From Planctomycetota bacterium (GTDB taxonomy: Bacteria; Planctomycetota; Planctomycetia; Pirellulales; Pirellulaceae), in contig JAPLNJ010000375.1 of the NCBI GenBank assembly GCA_026692885.1, positions 1 through 7,741 of the forward strand: a stretch of DNA of 7,741 bases, in the 5' to 3' direction. The notes under the pieces are model-generated. The model did not search any database. It had not been told where the DNA came from and saw only the letters and a program-made list of their open reading frames with translations. This document shows positions 1 through 6,056 of the stretch, piece by piece. How positions within the stretch are numbered: the first letter of the stretch is position 1; each line of letters starts with the position of its first letter. The position numbers and the translations under genes are program-made.

Positions 1-185
1 AGACCGGGGCGGGCAAACCCGAAGGTCCGGGGAACTTGCCGATCTTGTTCCAGAATCACGGGAACCCGGTCCACTTCAGAAACATCTGGATGGTGCTCGA
101 TCCGCAATCGTCCGTCGCCTGCGAGACGGGCGTGCGTTTCCCCCGGCTCGGTCGGCTGCTGCAGCGGCTCCACCGTGGCAGGTAG
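1..185 (+). CDS. 3' end of a DUF1080 (3-keto-disaccharide hydrolase-like) protein, partial
   Basis: An open frame (first full codon at 3) enters from the left edge and stops at TAG 183-185, giving about 60 residues. It reads [20 protein letters not shown], then [11 protein letters not shown]. The pattern KPEGxG...LQ/[14 protein letters not shown] is the characteristic last strands of DUF1080 domains (PF06439, a concanavalin-like fold named for 3-keto-disaccharide hydrolase activity). Such proteins are usually exported and are very abundant in planctomycetes. Known members usually end soon after the NIW strand; here a 29-residue Arg-rich tail follows (codons 96-182), which may be a natural extension or the result of a frameshift. 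The N-terminus, signal peptide and active site lie outside the window, so the exact role cannot be judged. It is on the same strand as the arabinofuranosidase gene, 416 bp upstream of it. Confidence 0.75.
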   Translation, partial: TGAGKPEGPGNLPILFQNHGNPVHFRNIWMVLDPQSSVACETGVRFPRLGRLLQRLHRGR

Positions 186-210
186 CTGCGAGGACGCGGG
201 GCGGCGGCGA

Positions 211-222
211 GTCCACGTGGAC
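211..222. repeat. 12-bp perfect palindrome
   Basis: GTCCACGTGGAC is its own reverse complement. It sits 25 bp after the stop of the DUF1080 gene. The flanking octamer GACGCGCC also occurs twice (220-227 and 235-242). There is no T-run, so it is a poor intrinsic terminator; its function is unknown. Confidence 0.5.
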
Positions 223-240
223 GCGCCTCTCCGAGACGCG

Positions 241-268
241 CCCGACACGCGAAACCCGACACGCGAAA
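241..268. repeat. Perfect tandem duplication of a 14-bp unit
   Basis: The unit CCCGACACGCGAAA occurs twice in direct succession (241-254 and 255-268), followed by the start of a third copy (CCCGC). Its GAAACCCG phrase is like the short CCCGAAA-type tandem repeats seen between genes in planctomycetes, though I cannot verify family membership. It ends 12 bp before the predicted -35 box of the next promoter. Confidence 0.6.
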
Positions 269-280
269 CCCGCTTCCCGG

Positions 281-309
281 TTGATGGACTGTGTTGTGGG
301 TGCTACAAT
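281..309 (+). promoter_or_regulatory. Sigma-70-like promoter for the arabinofuranosidase gene
   Basis: A TTGATG -35 box (281-286) is followed after exactly 17 bp by a TACAAT -10 box (304-309). These match 4/6 and 5/6 of consensus with ideal spacing. Transcription would start near 316, giving a leader of roughly 285 nt before the ATG at 602. A second, weaker -10-like TATACT lies at 414-419 without a convincing -35. No riboswitch fold was recognised in the leader. Confidence 0.5.
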
Positions 310-402
310 GCCGGCGTACCGTCAAGAGTGGGGGAGAACCGGGGAGACGGCGTCCGTCACGTTGGGACCCAGGTAGCGAAGTTGGTCGTTCACGATCGGA
401 GC

Positions 403-567
403 GTGACGACTACTATACTTGCGACACTTCTTGATACGCCGGTCCTTAGCCATGCGATATCGCTGCCCGTGCAGTCTCGTGCGCAACTGGCGGATATGTT
501 GTGGGCAAGTCTCCCCGATGACGAGCTTGGTTTCCCCGTGGATGCCGGGATTCGCCAGACTTGGGCC
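403..567 (+). pseudogene. Remnant of an addiction-module antitoxin-like gene (PF09720/TIGR02574 type)
   Basis: One plus-strand frame contains LPVQSRAQLADMLWASL (463-513), then PDDELGFPVDAGIRQTWA. This matches the core pattern of the 'putative addiction module component' family, LPxxERAELAxxLLxSLDDDE...W, whose members are about 70-75 residues long. A GTG at 403 would give VTTTILATLL as N-terminus, about right for the family, but it has no properly spaced Shine-Dalgarno site. After the conserved Trp (562-564) the sequence no longer resembles the family, and the frame runs on past the GH51 start to a stop at 757-759. One base of frameshift after TGGGCC would reach a TGA at 583-585. No RelE/ParE-type toxin follows. 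I read this as a decayed gene now inside the leader of the GH51 gene. The motif match is clear by eye; the broken status is inference. Confidence 0.42.
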
Positions 568-601
568 TTCGTGCGACAACCGTTGATGAAAGGAATGGAC
601 C

Positions 602-2998
602 ATGTTACGTCACCGATTCGGACAGCACCTGTTGATCGTGGCCATCCTGGTGCTGGGTCTGGCACAGACTCCGGCTTGGGCGCAGCCGGCGAGCCTGACC
701 GTGCAGGTCGATCAGCCGGGCGTCAAGATCAGTCCCACACTCTACGGGATTTTCTTTGAGGAGATCAACCTGGGCGGCGACGGTGGCCTGTACGCCGAAC
801 TCGTCCGCAATCGGTCCTTTGAAGATACCGAGAAACCGGATTCCTGGACGCTGCTGACGATCGGGGGCGCCAAGGGCGAAATGGCCGTCGAGGCGCGCCA
901 GCCGACGACGCAGTTCAATCGGCGGGCACTGCGGCTGAAGATCGCCGAGGCGGGCGCTGGAAAAGTGGCCGTGGCCAACGGCGGGTACTTCGGGATCTCG
1001 GTCGTCAAGGATGCGGTCTACAGCCTCTCCCTGGCAGTCCGCACCGGCGACGGCTTCACCGGACCCCTGGCAGTCTCCTTGGAAAGCGCGGATGGAAAAA
1101 CGGTCTACGCCCAATGCTCGATCACCGGCGCAACGGCCGAATGGAAGACGTTGCAGGCCTCGCTCAAAGCCAACGGTACCGACCCGAAAGCGCGGTTGGT
1201 TATCGGCGCCACGCAGTCCGGTACCGTCTGGCTAGACATGGTCTCCCTGTTCCCCAGGCAGACCTGGAAGGACCGGCCGAACGGCCTGCGGCCGGATCTG
1301 GCCCAGTTGCTCGACGGTCTCCGGCCGTCGTTCGTTCGCTTCCCCGGCGGCTGCTGGGTCGAAGGCGACAAGCTAGAATTCGCCACCCGCTGGAAACGGA
1401 CCATCGGAGAACTGGCCGAACGGTGGACCCAATGGAACATCTGGCAGTACTACTCGACCAATGGTTTGGGCTACCACGAGTACCTGCAGTTGTCCGAAGA
1501 CCTCGGGGCCGAACCGCTGTTCGTGATCAACGTGGGCATGTCCCATCAGCAGAATGTGCCCATGGACCAAATGGGCGAGTGGGTCCAGGACGCGTTGGAC
1601 GCGGTCGAATACGCCAACGGGCCGGCGGACAGTAAGTGGGGTGCCTTGCGAGTCAAGGCCGGACATCCGGCCCCGTTCAACCTGAAGTACATCGAGATCG
1701 GCAACGAGAATGGTGGGGCGGTCTACCAGGAACGCTACGTCCTGTTCTATGACGCCCTCAAGGCCAAGTATCCCCAGCTGCAGCTGATCGGCGACGTGCC
1801 CACGGACAAGCGTCCCGCGGACATCGTCGATGAACACTATTACGCCGCGCCCGAGTTCTTCATTACCAACGCCCACAAGTACGACACGTACGATCGGAAG
1901 AAGTTCAAGATCTACGTGGGCGAGTATGCGGTCACGGTGAACTGCGGCAAAGGCAATTTGCGGGGCGCGTTGGGCGAAGCGGCCTTCATGACGGGCATGG
2001 AACGGAACTCCGACGTCGTGGTCATGGCTTCGTATGCGCCCCTGTTTTCCAACGTCGACTACAAGCGGTGGAACCCGGACCTGATCAACTTCGACAGCGC
2101 GCGGGCCTACGGTACCCCGTCGTATCACGTGCAGAAAATGTTCAGCGAGGCCCGCGGCGACGTGGTCCTGCCGGTCGATCTCAAGTCGCCCATAGTGGAC
2201 GCCGGCCCGACCTCGGGTGCGATCGGTGTGGGTACGTGGTTTACGCAGGCCGAGTACAAAGACATCAAAGTCACGCAAGGCGATAAGGTGCTCTTCCAGA
2301 CCGACTTCGCCGACGGCACGAAGAACTGGCGGCTGCACGGTGGCGATTGGAAAGTGCAGGACGGAGTGCTGCGTCAGTCGGAGCTCAAGGACAATATTCG
2401 GGCGATCACCGGCGACAAGGCCTGGAACAATTACACCTACAGTCTCAAGGCTCGGAAACTCGGCGGGGCCGAAGGCTTCCTGATCCTGTTCCGCGTGGGA
2501 GACGACAATGCCAAGTGCTGGTGGAATCTGGGCGGCTGGGGTAACGCCCGACACGCCGTAGAGATTGGCGGGATTGTCGGCAACGAGGTCCCTGGCAAAA
2601 TCGAAACGGGACGCTGGTACGACATCCGCATCGAATTGCAGGGGGCCAACATCCGCTGCTACCTGGATGGGAAACTGCTCCACGACGTCGTGTACCCCTC
2701 GTATCCTGCGTTGCATGCGGTGGCCAGCCGCGTGAACGCCACCGGCGACGTGCTGTTGAAGGTAGTGAATGTCTCGGCAAAGGAGCAATCCACCAAGATC
2801 GATCTGCGCGGCATCCAGGGCGTCCAGCCGTCAGCCAACGCGACGGTGCTGACGGGCCAGCCGGAGGACGAAAACACCGTGGAACAGCCGACCAAGGTCG
2901 CGCCGACCCAAGGCACGATCAACAACGCCGGGTCGAGTTTTGTACACAGTTTCCCGGCGAATTCGGTGACCGTGCTGCGGGTGAAAGCGGCGAAGTAA
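602..2998 (+). CDS. Exported alpha-L-arabinofuranosidase, GH51, with nested LamG-like domain
   Basis: This 798-residue enzyme should hydrolyse terminal alpha-L-arabinofuranosyl residues from arabinan, arabinoxylan or similar polymers outside the cytoplasm. An AAAGGA Shine-Dalgarno at 589-594, 7 nt before the ATG, supports the start. Residues 1-27 form a signal peptide with likely cleavage after AWA. Residues about 31-75 carry the GH51 start signature (LYGIFFEEIN, GGLYAELVRNRSFED). Residues about 80-220 resemble a carbohydrate-binding (CBM4_9-like) module. The TIM barrel follows, with VRFPGGCW at 245-252, the acid/base Glu369 in EIGNEN and the probable nucleophile Glu441 in YVGEYA. Residues about 550-700 form a concanavalin/LamG-like domain inserted into the C-terminal beta-sandwich. 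That sandwich resumes near 718 (LLKVVNVSAKEQ) and ends with FPANSVTVLRVK. Both catalytic acids are present, so it is probably active. Family assignment is strong; the exact substrate is not determined. EC 3.2.1.55 is expected from the family. Confidence 0.93.
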   Translation: MLRHRFGQHLLIVAILVLGLAQTPAWAQPASLTVQVDQPGVKISPTLYGIFFEEINLGGDGGLYAELVRNRSFEDTEKPDSWTLLTIGGAKGEMAVEARQPTTQFNRRALRLKIAEAGAGKVAVANGGYFGISVVKDAVYSLSLAVRTGDGFTGPLAVSLESADGKTVYAQCSITGATAEWKTLQASLKANGTDPKARLVIGATQSGTVWLDMVSLFPRQTWKDRPNGLRPDLAQLLDGLRPSFVRFPGGCWVEGDKLEFATRWKRTIGELAERWTQWNIWQYYSTNGLGYHEYLQLSEDLGAEPLFVINVGMSHQQNVPMDQMGEWVQDALDAVEYANGPADSKWGALRVKAGHPAPFNLKYIEIGNENGGAVYQERYVLFYDALKAKYPQLQLIGDVPTDKRPADIVDEHYYAAPEFFITNAHKYDTYDRKKFKIYVGEYAVTVNCGKGNLRGALGEAAFMTGMERNSDVVVMASYAPLFSNVDYKRWNPDLINFDSARAYGTPSYHVQKMFSEARGDVVLPVDLKSPIVDAGPTSGAIGVGTWFTQAEYKDIKVTQGDKVLFQTDFADGTKNWRLHGGDWKVQDGVLRQSELKDNIRAITGDKAWNNYTYSLKARKLGGAEGFLILFRVGDDNAKCWWNLGGWGNARHAVEIGGIVGNEVPGKIETGRWYDIRIELQGANIRCYLDGKLLHDVVYPSYPALHAVASRVNATGDVLLKVVNVSAKEQSTKIDLRGIQGVQPSANATVLTGQPEDENTVEQPTKVAPTQGTINNAGSSFVHSFPANSVTVLRVKAAK

Positions 2999-3123
2999 AC
3001 CACCGAAGGTTTCACCCATGATTCACCAGGCTACTTAACGGCGTTGGGTGCGGAGGTCCAGGTGAGCGACGTGCCCCGTAGCCCCGGCCTGGGCCGCGCA
3101 AAACTGGGCGGAAACAGCGGCCA

Positions 3124-3217
3124 GGGTCAGTCGTTCAAATTTCAGTTTTTGCGGCGGCGAGACTCCCCACCCTCGTTGCCCAGAGGCCGCAAAAACTGAA
3201 ATTTGAAGGACTGACCC
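3124..3217. repeat. 94-bp foldback (MITE/REP-like) element with 32-bp terminal inverted repeats
   Basis: The left arm 3124-3155 and right arm 3186-3217 are inverted copies matching at 31 of 32 positions. The only mismatch is at 3133, in GTCGTTC versus GTCCTTC. The arms start with GGGTCAGTC and contain TTCAAATTTCAGTTTTTGCG. The 30-bp centre (3156-3185) can extend the stem through CGAG/CTCG (3158-3161 and 3172-3175). The AT-rich arm centre contrasts with the GC-rich surroundings, which suggests an inserted element. Such arms are typical of non-autonomous elements or REP/BIME units mobilised by a transposase elsewhere. No transposase and no clear target duplication are seen here. Transcribed in either direction it would form a very stable hairpin and could act as an RNA-level barrier between the GH51 gene and the next one. 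Confidence 0.75.
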
Positions 3218-3282
3218 GTGTCTGCGGGCGGAACAGAAGTGGAACAAATTCTGGCCTGCCTCGCGACACTGTCTTGCGCGGG

Positions 3283-3324
3283 CCACCCCCAGCCCCGCGC
3301 CCCGGAGTACCGGGGCGCGGGAAT
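3283..3324. repeat. GC-rich palindromic intergenic repeat, copy 1
   Basis: A perfect 12-bp inverted repeat, CCCGCGCCCCGG (3294-3305) and CCGGGGCGCGGG (3310-3321), flanks the loop AGTA. It is preceded by CCACCCCCAGCC. Aligned without gaps, it shares layout with the copy at 4897-4940 (CCxC-CCCC-A-CC, then CCCCGG-GTA-CGGGGCG-GGGA), so the two appear to be one family. Confidence 0.6.
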
Positions 3325-3359
3325 CCTTGCTCGGCTGTGCCTGAGGCGGCCTGCCGTTA

Positions 3360-3413
3360 GACCAAGAAAAGTCGATTACTTGGTCGCTGATGGCTCCCTG
3401 TGCCCGCTATACT
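3360..3413 (+). promoter_or_regulatory. Dyad operator candidate and -10-like box before the FG-GAP gene
   Basis: GACCAAG (3360-3366) and CTTGGTC (3379-3385) form a perfect 7-bp dyad with a 12-bp spacer. A third ACCAAG lies at 3424-3429. TATACT at 3408-3413 is a good -10 box, but no consensus -35 stands 16-18 bp upstream; TTGGTC (3380-3385), 22 bp away, overlaps the dyad's right half. The arrangement would suit an activator or repressor site around a promoter, but no regulator gene is in view. Confidence 0.3.
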
Positions 3414-3453
3414 GACCGTCTCAACCAAGTTCCTGTGACAAGGGAGGTGAACT

Positions 3454-4794
3454 ATGACACGTCAGAAAGTGACTGCGTTGATTCTGGCCGCACTGCTGGG
3501 CGGTGCCGCGGCCCAGGCGGGTGAGCCGGTCTTGGTACCGGTGAAAATCGACGGACCCGTGCACGATCCGGAGCGGCACAGCACCTGGTTCGGGCCGTTC
3601 TCCGAATGCTGCTCTGTGGCCGACTTCAATGGCGACGGCCGGTTGGACATCGCCGCCGGACGGAACTGGTACGAGGCTCCCGACTGGAAGAAACACGAGG
3701 ACTTCCGCGACGGGGCCCAAACCAACGGTCCCGAAACCGACGACAACAGCGAATTCGCGATGGATGTCAACCGCGACGGACGACCGGACATCGTCAGCTC
3801 AGGCTGGATGTCCATGAAAGGTGCCTTCTGGTATGAAAATCCCGGCCCGGAAGGGCTCCGCACCGGTGCGAAGTGGAAGGCCCACCGCATCCACGCCGCC
3901 CAAAACATGGAAGGTGTGATTCACGGCGACTTGGATGGCGACGGCGACGACGACATCCTGGTGAATCACTGGGCTCCGGTGCCCGGCCAGGGATTGACCT
4001 GGCTGGAACATATCGATCGCGAGCCGTGGTTCGTCGAGCATGTGATCGGGACCGAAGGCGAGCACCACGGCAACGGCCTGGGCGACATCAACGGCGACGG
4101 CCGAGTGGACATTGTCACGCCCCGTGGCTGGTACGAGGCTCCGGCCGATCCGCGCCAGGGCCAGTGGATTTTCCACGCCGATTATCTGGTCCACCGCGTC
4201 GGCAAGCCGGAAGAGCCGATCGCGGCCTCGCATCCGATGCTGGTCTACGATGTGAACGGCGACGGGCGGGCGGATATCATTGTCGGCGCTTCCCACGAGT
4301 ACGGCCTGGCGTGGCTCGAACAGAAAGTCGATGCCAGCGGCCGGCGGACCTTCGAAACGCATTGGGTGGAGACGGACTTCGGCCAGTTCCACACCATGGC
4401 CCTGGGCGATTTGAACGGCGACGGCCAGCCGGACCTGGTGACCGGCAAGCGGCTGTTCGCCCATCACGGACGCGACACCAGCTGCTACGACCCGTTGTTC
4501 GCGTTCTGGTACGACCTGCAAGGCGGCAAGTTCGTGCGGCACGTGTTGGCCTACAATCATCTGCCCTGGTTTCCCGGCGAGAAGAATATCAACCCGCCAC
4601 CCAACGGCGCTATCGCCGTGGGGATGAAACTGCAGATCGTCGACCTGGACAAAGACGGCCGGAACGATGTGGTGATGGCCGGCAAGACCGGCCTGTACGT
4701 GTTCTATAACCTGGGTTCGACGCCGCGCGAGCGTGGCCCGCAGCGGCTGCCGCTAGAGTCGACCTATCCGTCGTGGTTCGATTGGACCAAGTAA
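3454..4794 (+). CDS. Secreted FG-GAP/VCBS repeat seven-bladed beta-propeller protein
   Basis: This 446-residue protein has a signal peptide (1-22, MTRQKVTALILAALLGGAAA, probable cleavage after AQA). It starts at an ATG with a near-perfect Shine-Dalgarno (GGAGGTGA, 3443-3450). Seven calcium-binding-type motifs DxNxDGxxDI/L/V are visible: DFNGDGRLDI at 57, DVNRDGRPDI at 104, DLDGDGDDDI at 159, DINGDGRVDI at 211, DVNGDGRADI at 266, DLNGDGQPDL at 319 and DLDKDGRNDV at 397. Steps are 47-55 residues except a final 78, so a closed seven-bladed propeller is likely. WYE phrases recur after several motifs (NWYEAP, FWYENP, GWYEAP). Such proteins bind ligands or partners at surfaces and are abundant in planctomycetes; some propellers are glycan-binding or lyase-like, but no catalytic motif is recognised here. 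The DUF6807 gene follows after 25 bp, suggesting co-transcription. Confidence 0.9.
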   Translation: MTRQKVTALILAALLGGAAAQAGEPVLVPVKIDGPVHDPERHSTWFGPFSECCSVADFNGDGRLDIAAGRNWYEAPDWKKHEDFRDGAQTNGPETDDNSEFAMDVNRDGRPDIVSSGWMSMKGAFWYENPGPEGLRTGAKWKAHRIHAAQNMEGVIHGDLDGDGDDDILVNHWAPVPGQGLTWLEHIDREPWFVEHVIGTEGEHHGNGLGDINGDGRVDIVTPRGWYEAPADPRQGQWIFHADYLVHRVGKPEEPIAASHPMLVYDVNGDGRADIIVGASHEYGLAWLEQKVDASGRRTFETHWVETDFGQFHTMALGDLNGDGQPDLVTGKRLFAHHGRDTSCYDPLFAFWYDLQGGKFVRHVLAYNHLPWFPGEKNINPPPNGAIAVGMKLQIVDLDKDGRNDVVMAGKTGLYVFYNLGSTPRERGPQRLPLESTYPSWFDWTK

Positions 4795-4804
4795 GACCTC
4801 TCAG

Positions 4805-4814
4805 TTAAGGAGCC
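4805..4814 (+). promoter_or_regulatory. Shine-Dalgarno site fixing the DUF6807 start
   Basis: TTAAGGAGCC contains AAGGAG (4807-4812), 7 nt before the ATG at 4820. The identical 10-mer stands at the same distance before the oxidoreductase start at 6141 (6126-6135). It favours 4820 over the in-frame ATG at 4943, whose only purine run (AGGGAG, 4935-4940) is 2 nt away and belongs to the repeat element. Confidence 0.7.
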
Positions 4815-4819
4815 TGACG

Positions 4820-5926
4820 ATGCGCAAGTTTCGTGAATCCGTGCTGCCCCGCTGTCTTGGGAACGCCCTAGAAACAACCGCGGCAGCGGCCTCTCTGCCC
4901 CTCACCCCGATCCTCTCCCCGGGGTATCGGGGCGAGGGAGTTATGGCGAGGCCGGGCGTTGGGTTGCGGCTCGCCCGTGCGAGAGTCCCGCGGTTGATTC
5001 TCCTATTGGCAGGCATCTGCCTCTGCAGCCCCAGCCTGGCTTGCGCCGCCGATCCGCCGGGTGCCTTCGCATTCGTGCCGGACGCGCATGGACTGGTTCT
5101 GAAGACGCCTCAGGGTCAAACCCTGTTTGGCTATATGAACAAGAAGCCGCAGGACACAAAGTTGACCGCCAACAGCGTTTGCTGCTTGTTCCCAGTGAAG
5201 ACCCCGGCCGGTGAGGACGTGGTCGAATTCGCGCCCGTCGATCATCCGCACCATCGCGGGGTGTTTCTGACCTGGCATGCCATGCAAGGTCAGAAGGCTG
5301 CCGACTTCTGGGGCTGGGGCCAGTTCGCGCCGACCAAGGATCGCGTGATCGTCAACCGGAGCTTGAAAGCGGTCGCCGCCGATGCTCAGCATGCCGTGCT
5401 CGAAGCACGCAACGACTGGGTCGCCGAAGACGTGACGCTGATCGCCGAGACGACGACGATTACCGCCCGGCAGACGCAAGGCTTGAACGTGATCGACTTC
5501 GACTTCCGCTTGCTGCCCCAGAGCGACATCACGTTGCAACAGACTGCGTTCAGCGGTTTCTGTGTCAAGTCGCGGAAGGACGGCAAGGCGGTGTATACCA
5601 GTCCGGAGGGCGAAGTGAAACTGCTGGCTCCGCACCATCTGAAACCCGAGACCGATTGGCCGGCCGCCGCCTGGTACGACTACACCATTGCCTTGGACAG
5701 CGGCAAGACGCTGGGGGCCACTGTAGTGGACCATCCGGGCAACCCACCTTCGCCTTGGCACAATCTGCAGGCCATCGCGATGATCAATCCGTGCATCGTG
5801 GCACCGGGTCCGGTGACGCTTAAAGCCGGCCAACCGCTGCGGCTGCGCTATCGGCTGCTCACGCATGACGGGCCGCTGCCGCTGGAATTGGTGAAGCAGT
5901 TGTCCGACGAGTTCCGCAGGTCGTGA
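4820..5926 (+). CDS. Exported DUF6807 ('PmoA-like') protein with repeat-derived N-terminal insert
   Basis: This 368-residue protein belongs by its core motif to DUF6807 (PF14100). Databases often call this family 'methane oxygenase PmoA', although nothing here suggests methane oxidation. The motif DHPHHRGVFLTWH is at 141-153, followed by DFWGWGQF near 162-169, a typical position for the family. The fold is thought to be a beta-sandwich; the His-rich motif could bind metal or sugar, but the reaction is not established. A hydrophobic signal segment (about 56-74, VPRLILLLAGICLC onward) ends in ACA before ADPPGAF, a plausible signal peptidase I site. It is unusually far from the start because residues about 26-40 (LPLTPILSPGYRGEG) are encoded by a palindromic repeat. 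The start at 4820 rests on the AAGGAG site; ATG 4943 is the alternative and would give a conventional signal peptide. Co-transcription with the propeller gene is likely. Confidence 0.88.
   Translation: MRKFRESVLPRCLGNALETTAAAASLPLTPILSPGYRGEGVMARPGVGLRLARARVPRLILLLAGICLCSPSLACAADPPGAFAFVPDAHGLVLKTPQGQTLFGYMNKKPQDTKLTANSVCCLFPVKTPAGEDVVEFAPVDHPHHRGVFLTWHAMQGQKAADFWGWGQFAPTKDRVIVNRSLKAVAADAQHAVLEARNDWVAEDVTLIAETTTITARQTQGLNVIDFDFRLLPQSDITLQQTAFSGFCVKSRKDGKAVYTSPEGEVKLLAPHHLKPETDWPAAAWYDYTIALDSGKTLGATVVDHPGNPPSPWHNLQAIAMINPCIVAPGPVTLKAGQPLRLRYRLLTHDGPLPLELVKQLSDEFRRS
4897..4940. repeat. Palindromic repeat inside the 5' end of the DUF6807 gene, copy 2
   Basis: The sequence CCCCTCACCCCGATCCTCTC then CCCGGGGTATCGGGGCGAGG forms a hairpin pairing about 4911-4921 with 4928-4938, with one mismatch (4916/4933) and one wobble pair. 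In this frame it encodes LPLTPILSPGYRGEG; peptides of the form PLTPxLSPGxRGEG are a familiar sign of translated intergenic repeats of this type. It aligns gaplessly with the palindrome at 3283-3324. Confidence 0.7.
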
Positions 5927-5947
5927 CACGGCGAAGCCGCTGCCCAA

Positions 5948-5995
5948 GTGGGCCGCATGCGGCCTGCGCGCACCATGCGCGCGTCCCACATGGGA
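5948..5995. repeat. Cluster of three adjacent palindromes
   Basis: In 48 bp there are three hairpins: GGCCGCATGCGGCC (5951-5964, perfect), GCGCGCA-CCA-TGCGCGC (5966-5982, perfect arms) and TCCCA-CA-TGGGA (5984-5995). In addition GTGGG (5949-5953 region) can pair with CCCAC (5985-5989), so the first two could sit inside a larger cruciform. It lies 25 bp after the DUF6807 stop. No T-run follows, so a standard intrinsic terminator is unlikely, but a strong RNA structure is expected. Confidence 0.5.
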
Positions 5996-6056
5996 ACTAC
6001 CGATTGGCAAACGTCGTGGGACCGACAACAATGGGGCCGTGTTGCCGACTTCCTTG

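Larger units (their letters stand above)
2999..3453. other. 455-bp intergenic region rich in inverted repeats
   Basis: No convincing gene is present. After the stop codon a weak hairpin (AAACC 2997-3001 with GGTTT 3008-3012) has no T-run. Next come the 94-bp foldback element (3124-3217), a GC-rich palindromic repeat (3283-3324), a GACCAAG dyad (3360-3385), a -10-like TATACT (3408-3413) and a strong Shine-Dalgarno (GGAGGTGA, 3443-3450). Short open frames here (for example 3218-3415 plus and 3035-3286 minus) run through the repeats and resemble no family I know. Confidence 0.6.

Noticed and set aside
241..268. CRISPR-like repeat
   Set aside because: It is a direct 14-bp duplication without spacers; no array is seen anywhere in the window.
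322..603. 93-codon minus-strand frame upstream of the GH51 gene
   Set aside because: No recognised motif, and the plus strand of the same stretch carries the antitoxin-like pattern.
175..759. A single 194-codon plus-strand gene covering the leader and overlapping GH51
   Set aside because: Only about 403-567 resembles a protein family; the rest crosses repeats, the promoter and the GH51 signal peptide.
1373..2788. 471-codon open frame on the minus strand inside the GH51 gene
   Set aside because: It lies wholly opposite a clearly recognised enzyme, is low in recognisable motifs and is explained by GC-rich codon bias.
3035..3415. Small genes in the gap between GH51 and the propeller gene
   Set aside because: The frames run through the foldback element or the GC palindrome and match no family I recognise.
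4943..5926. DUF6807 gene starting at ATG 4943
   Set aside because: It would give a tidy signal peptide, but the only purine run is 2 nt away, whereas 4820 has a well-spaced AAGGAG. Kept as the alternative start.
4820..5926. Methane monooxygenase subunit (PmoA)
   Set aside because: The database name is misleading; the protein is a soluble exported DUF6807 protein without the membrane segments of true PmoA.
5003..6031. 342-codon minus-strand frame opposite the DUF6807 gene
   Set aside because: No family resemblance; the plus strand encodes a recognised domain over almost the same span.
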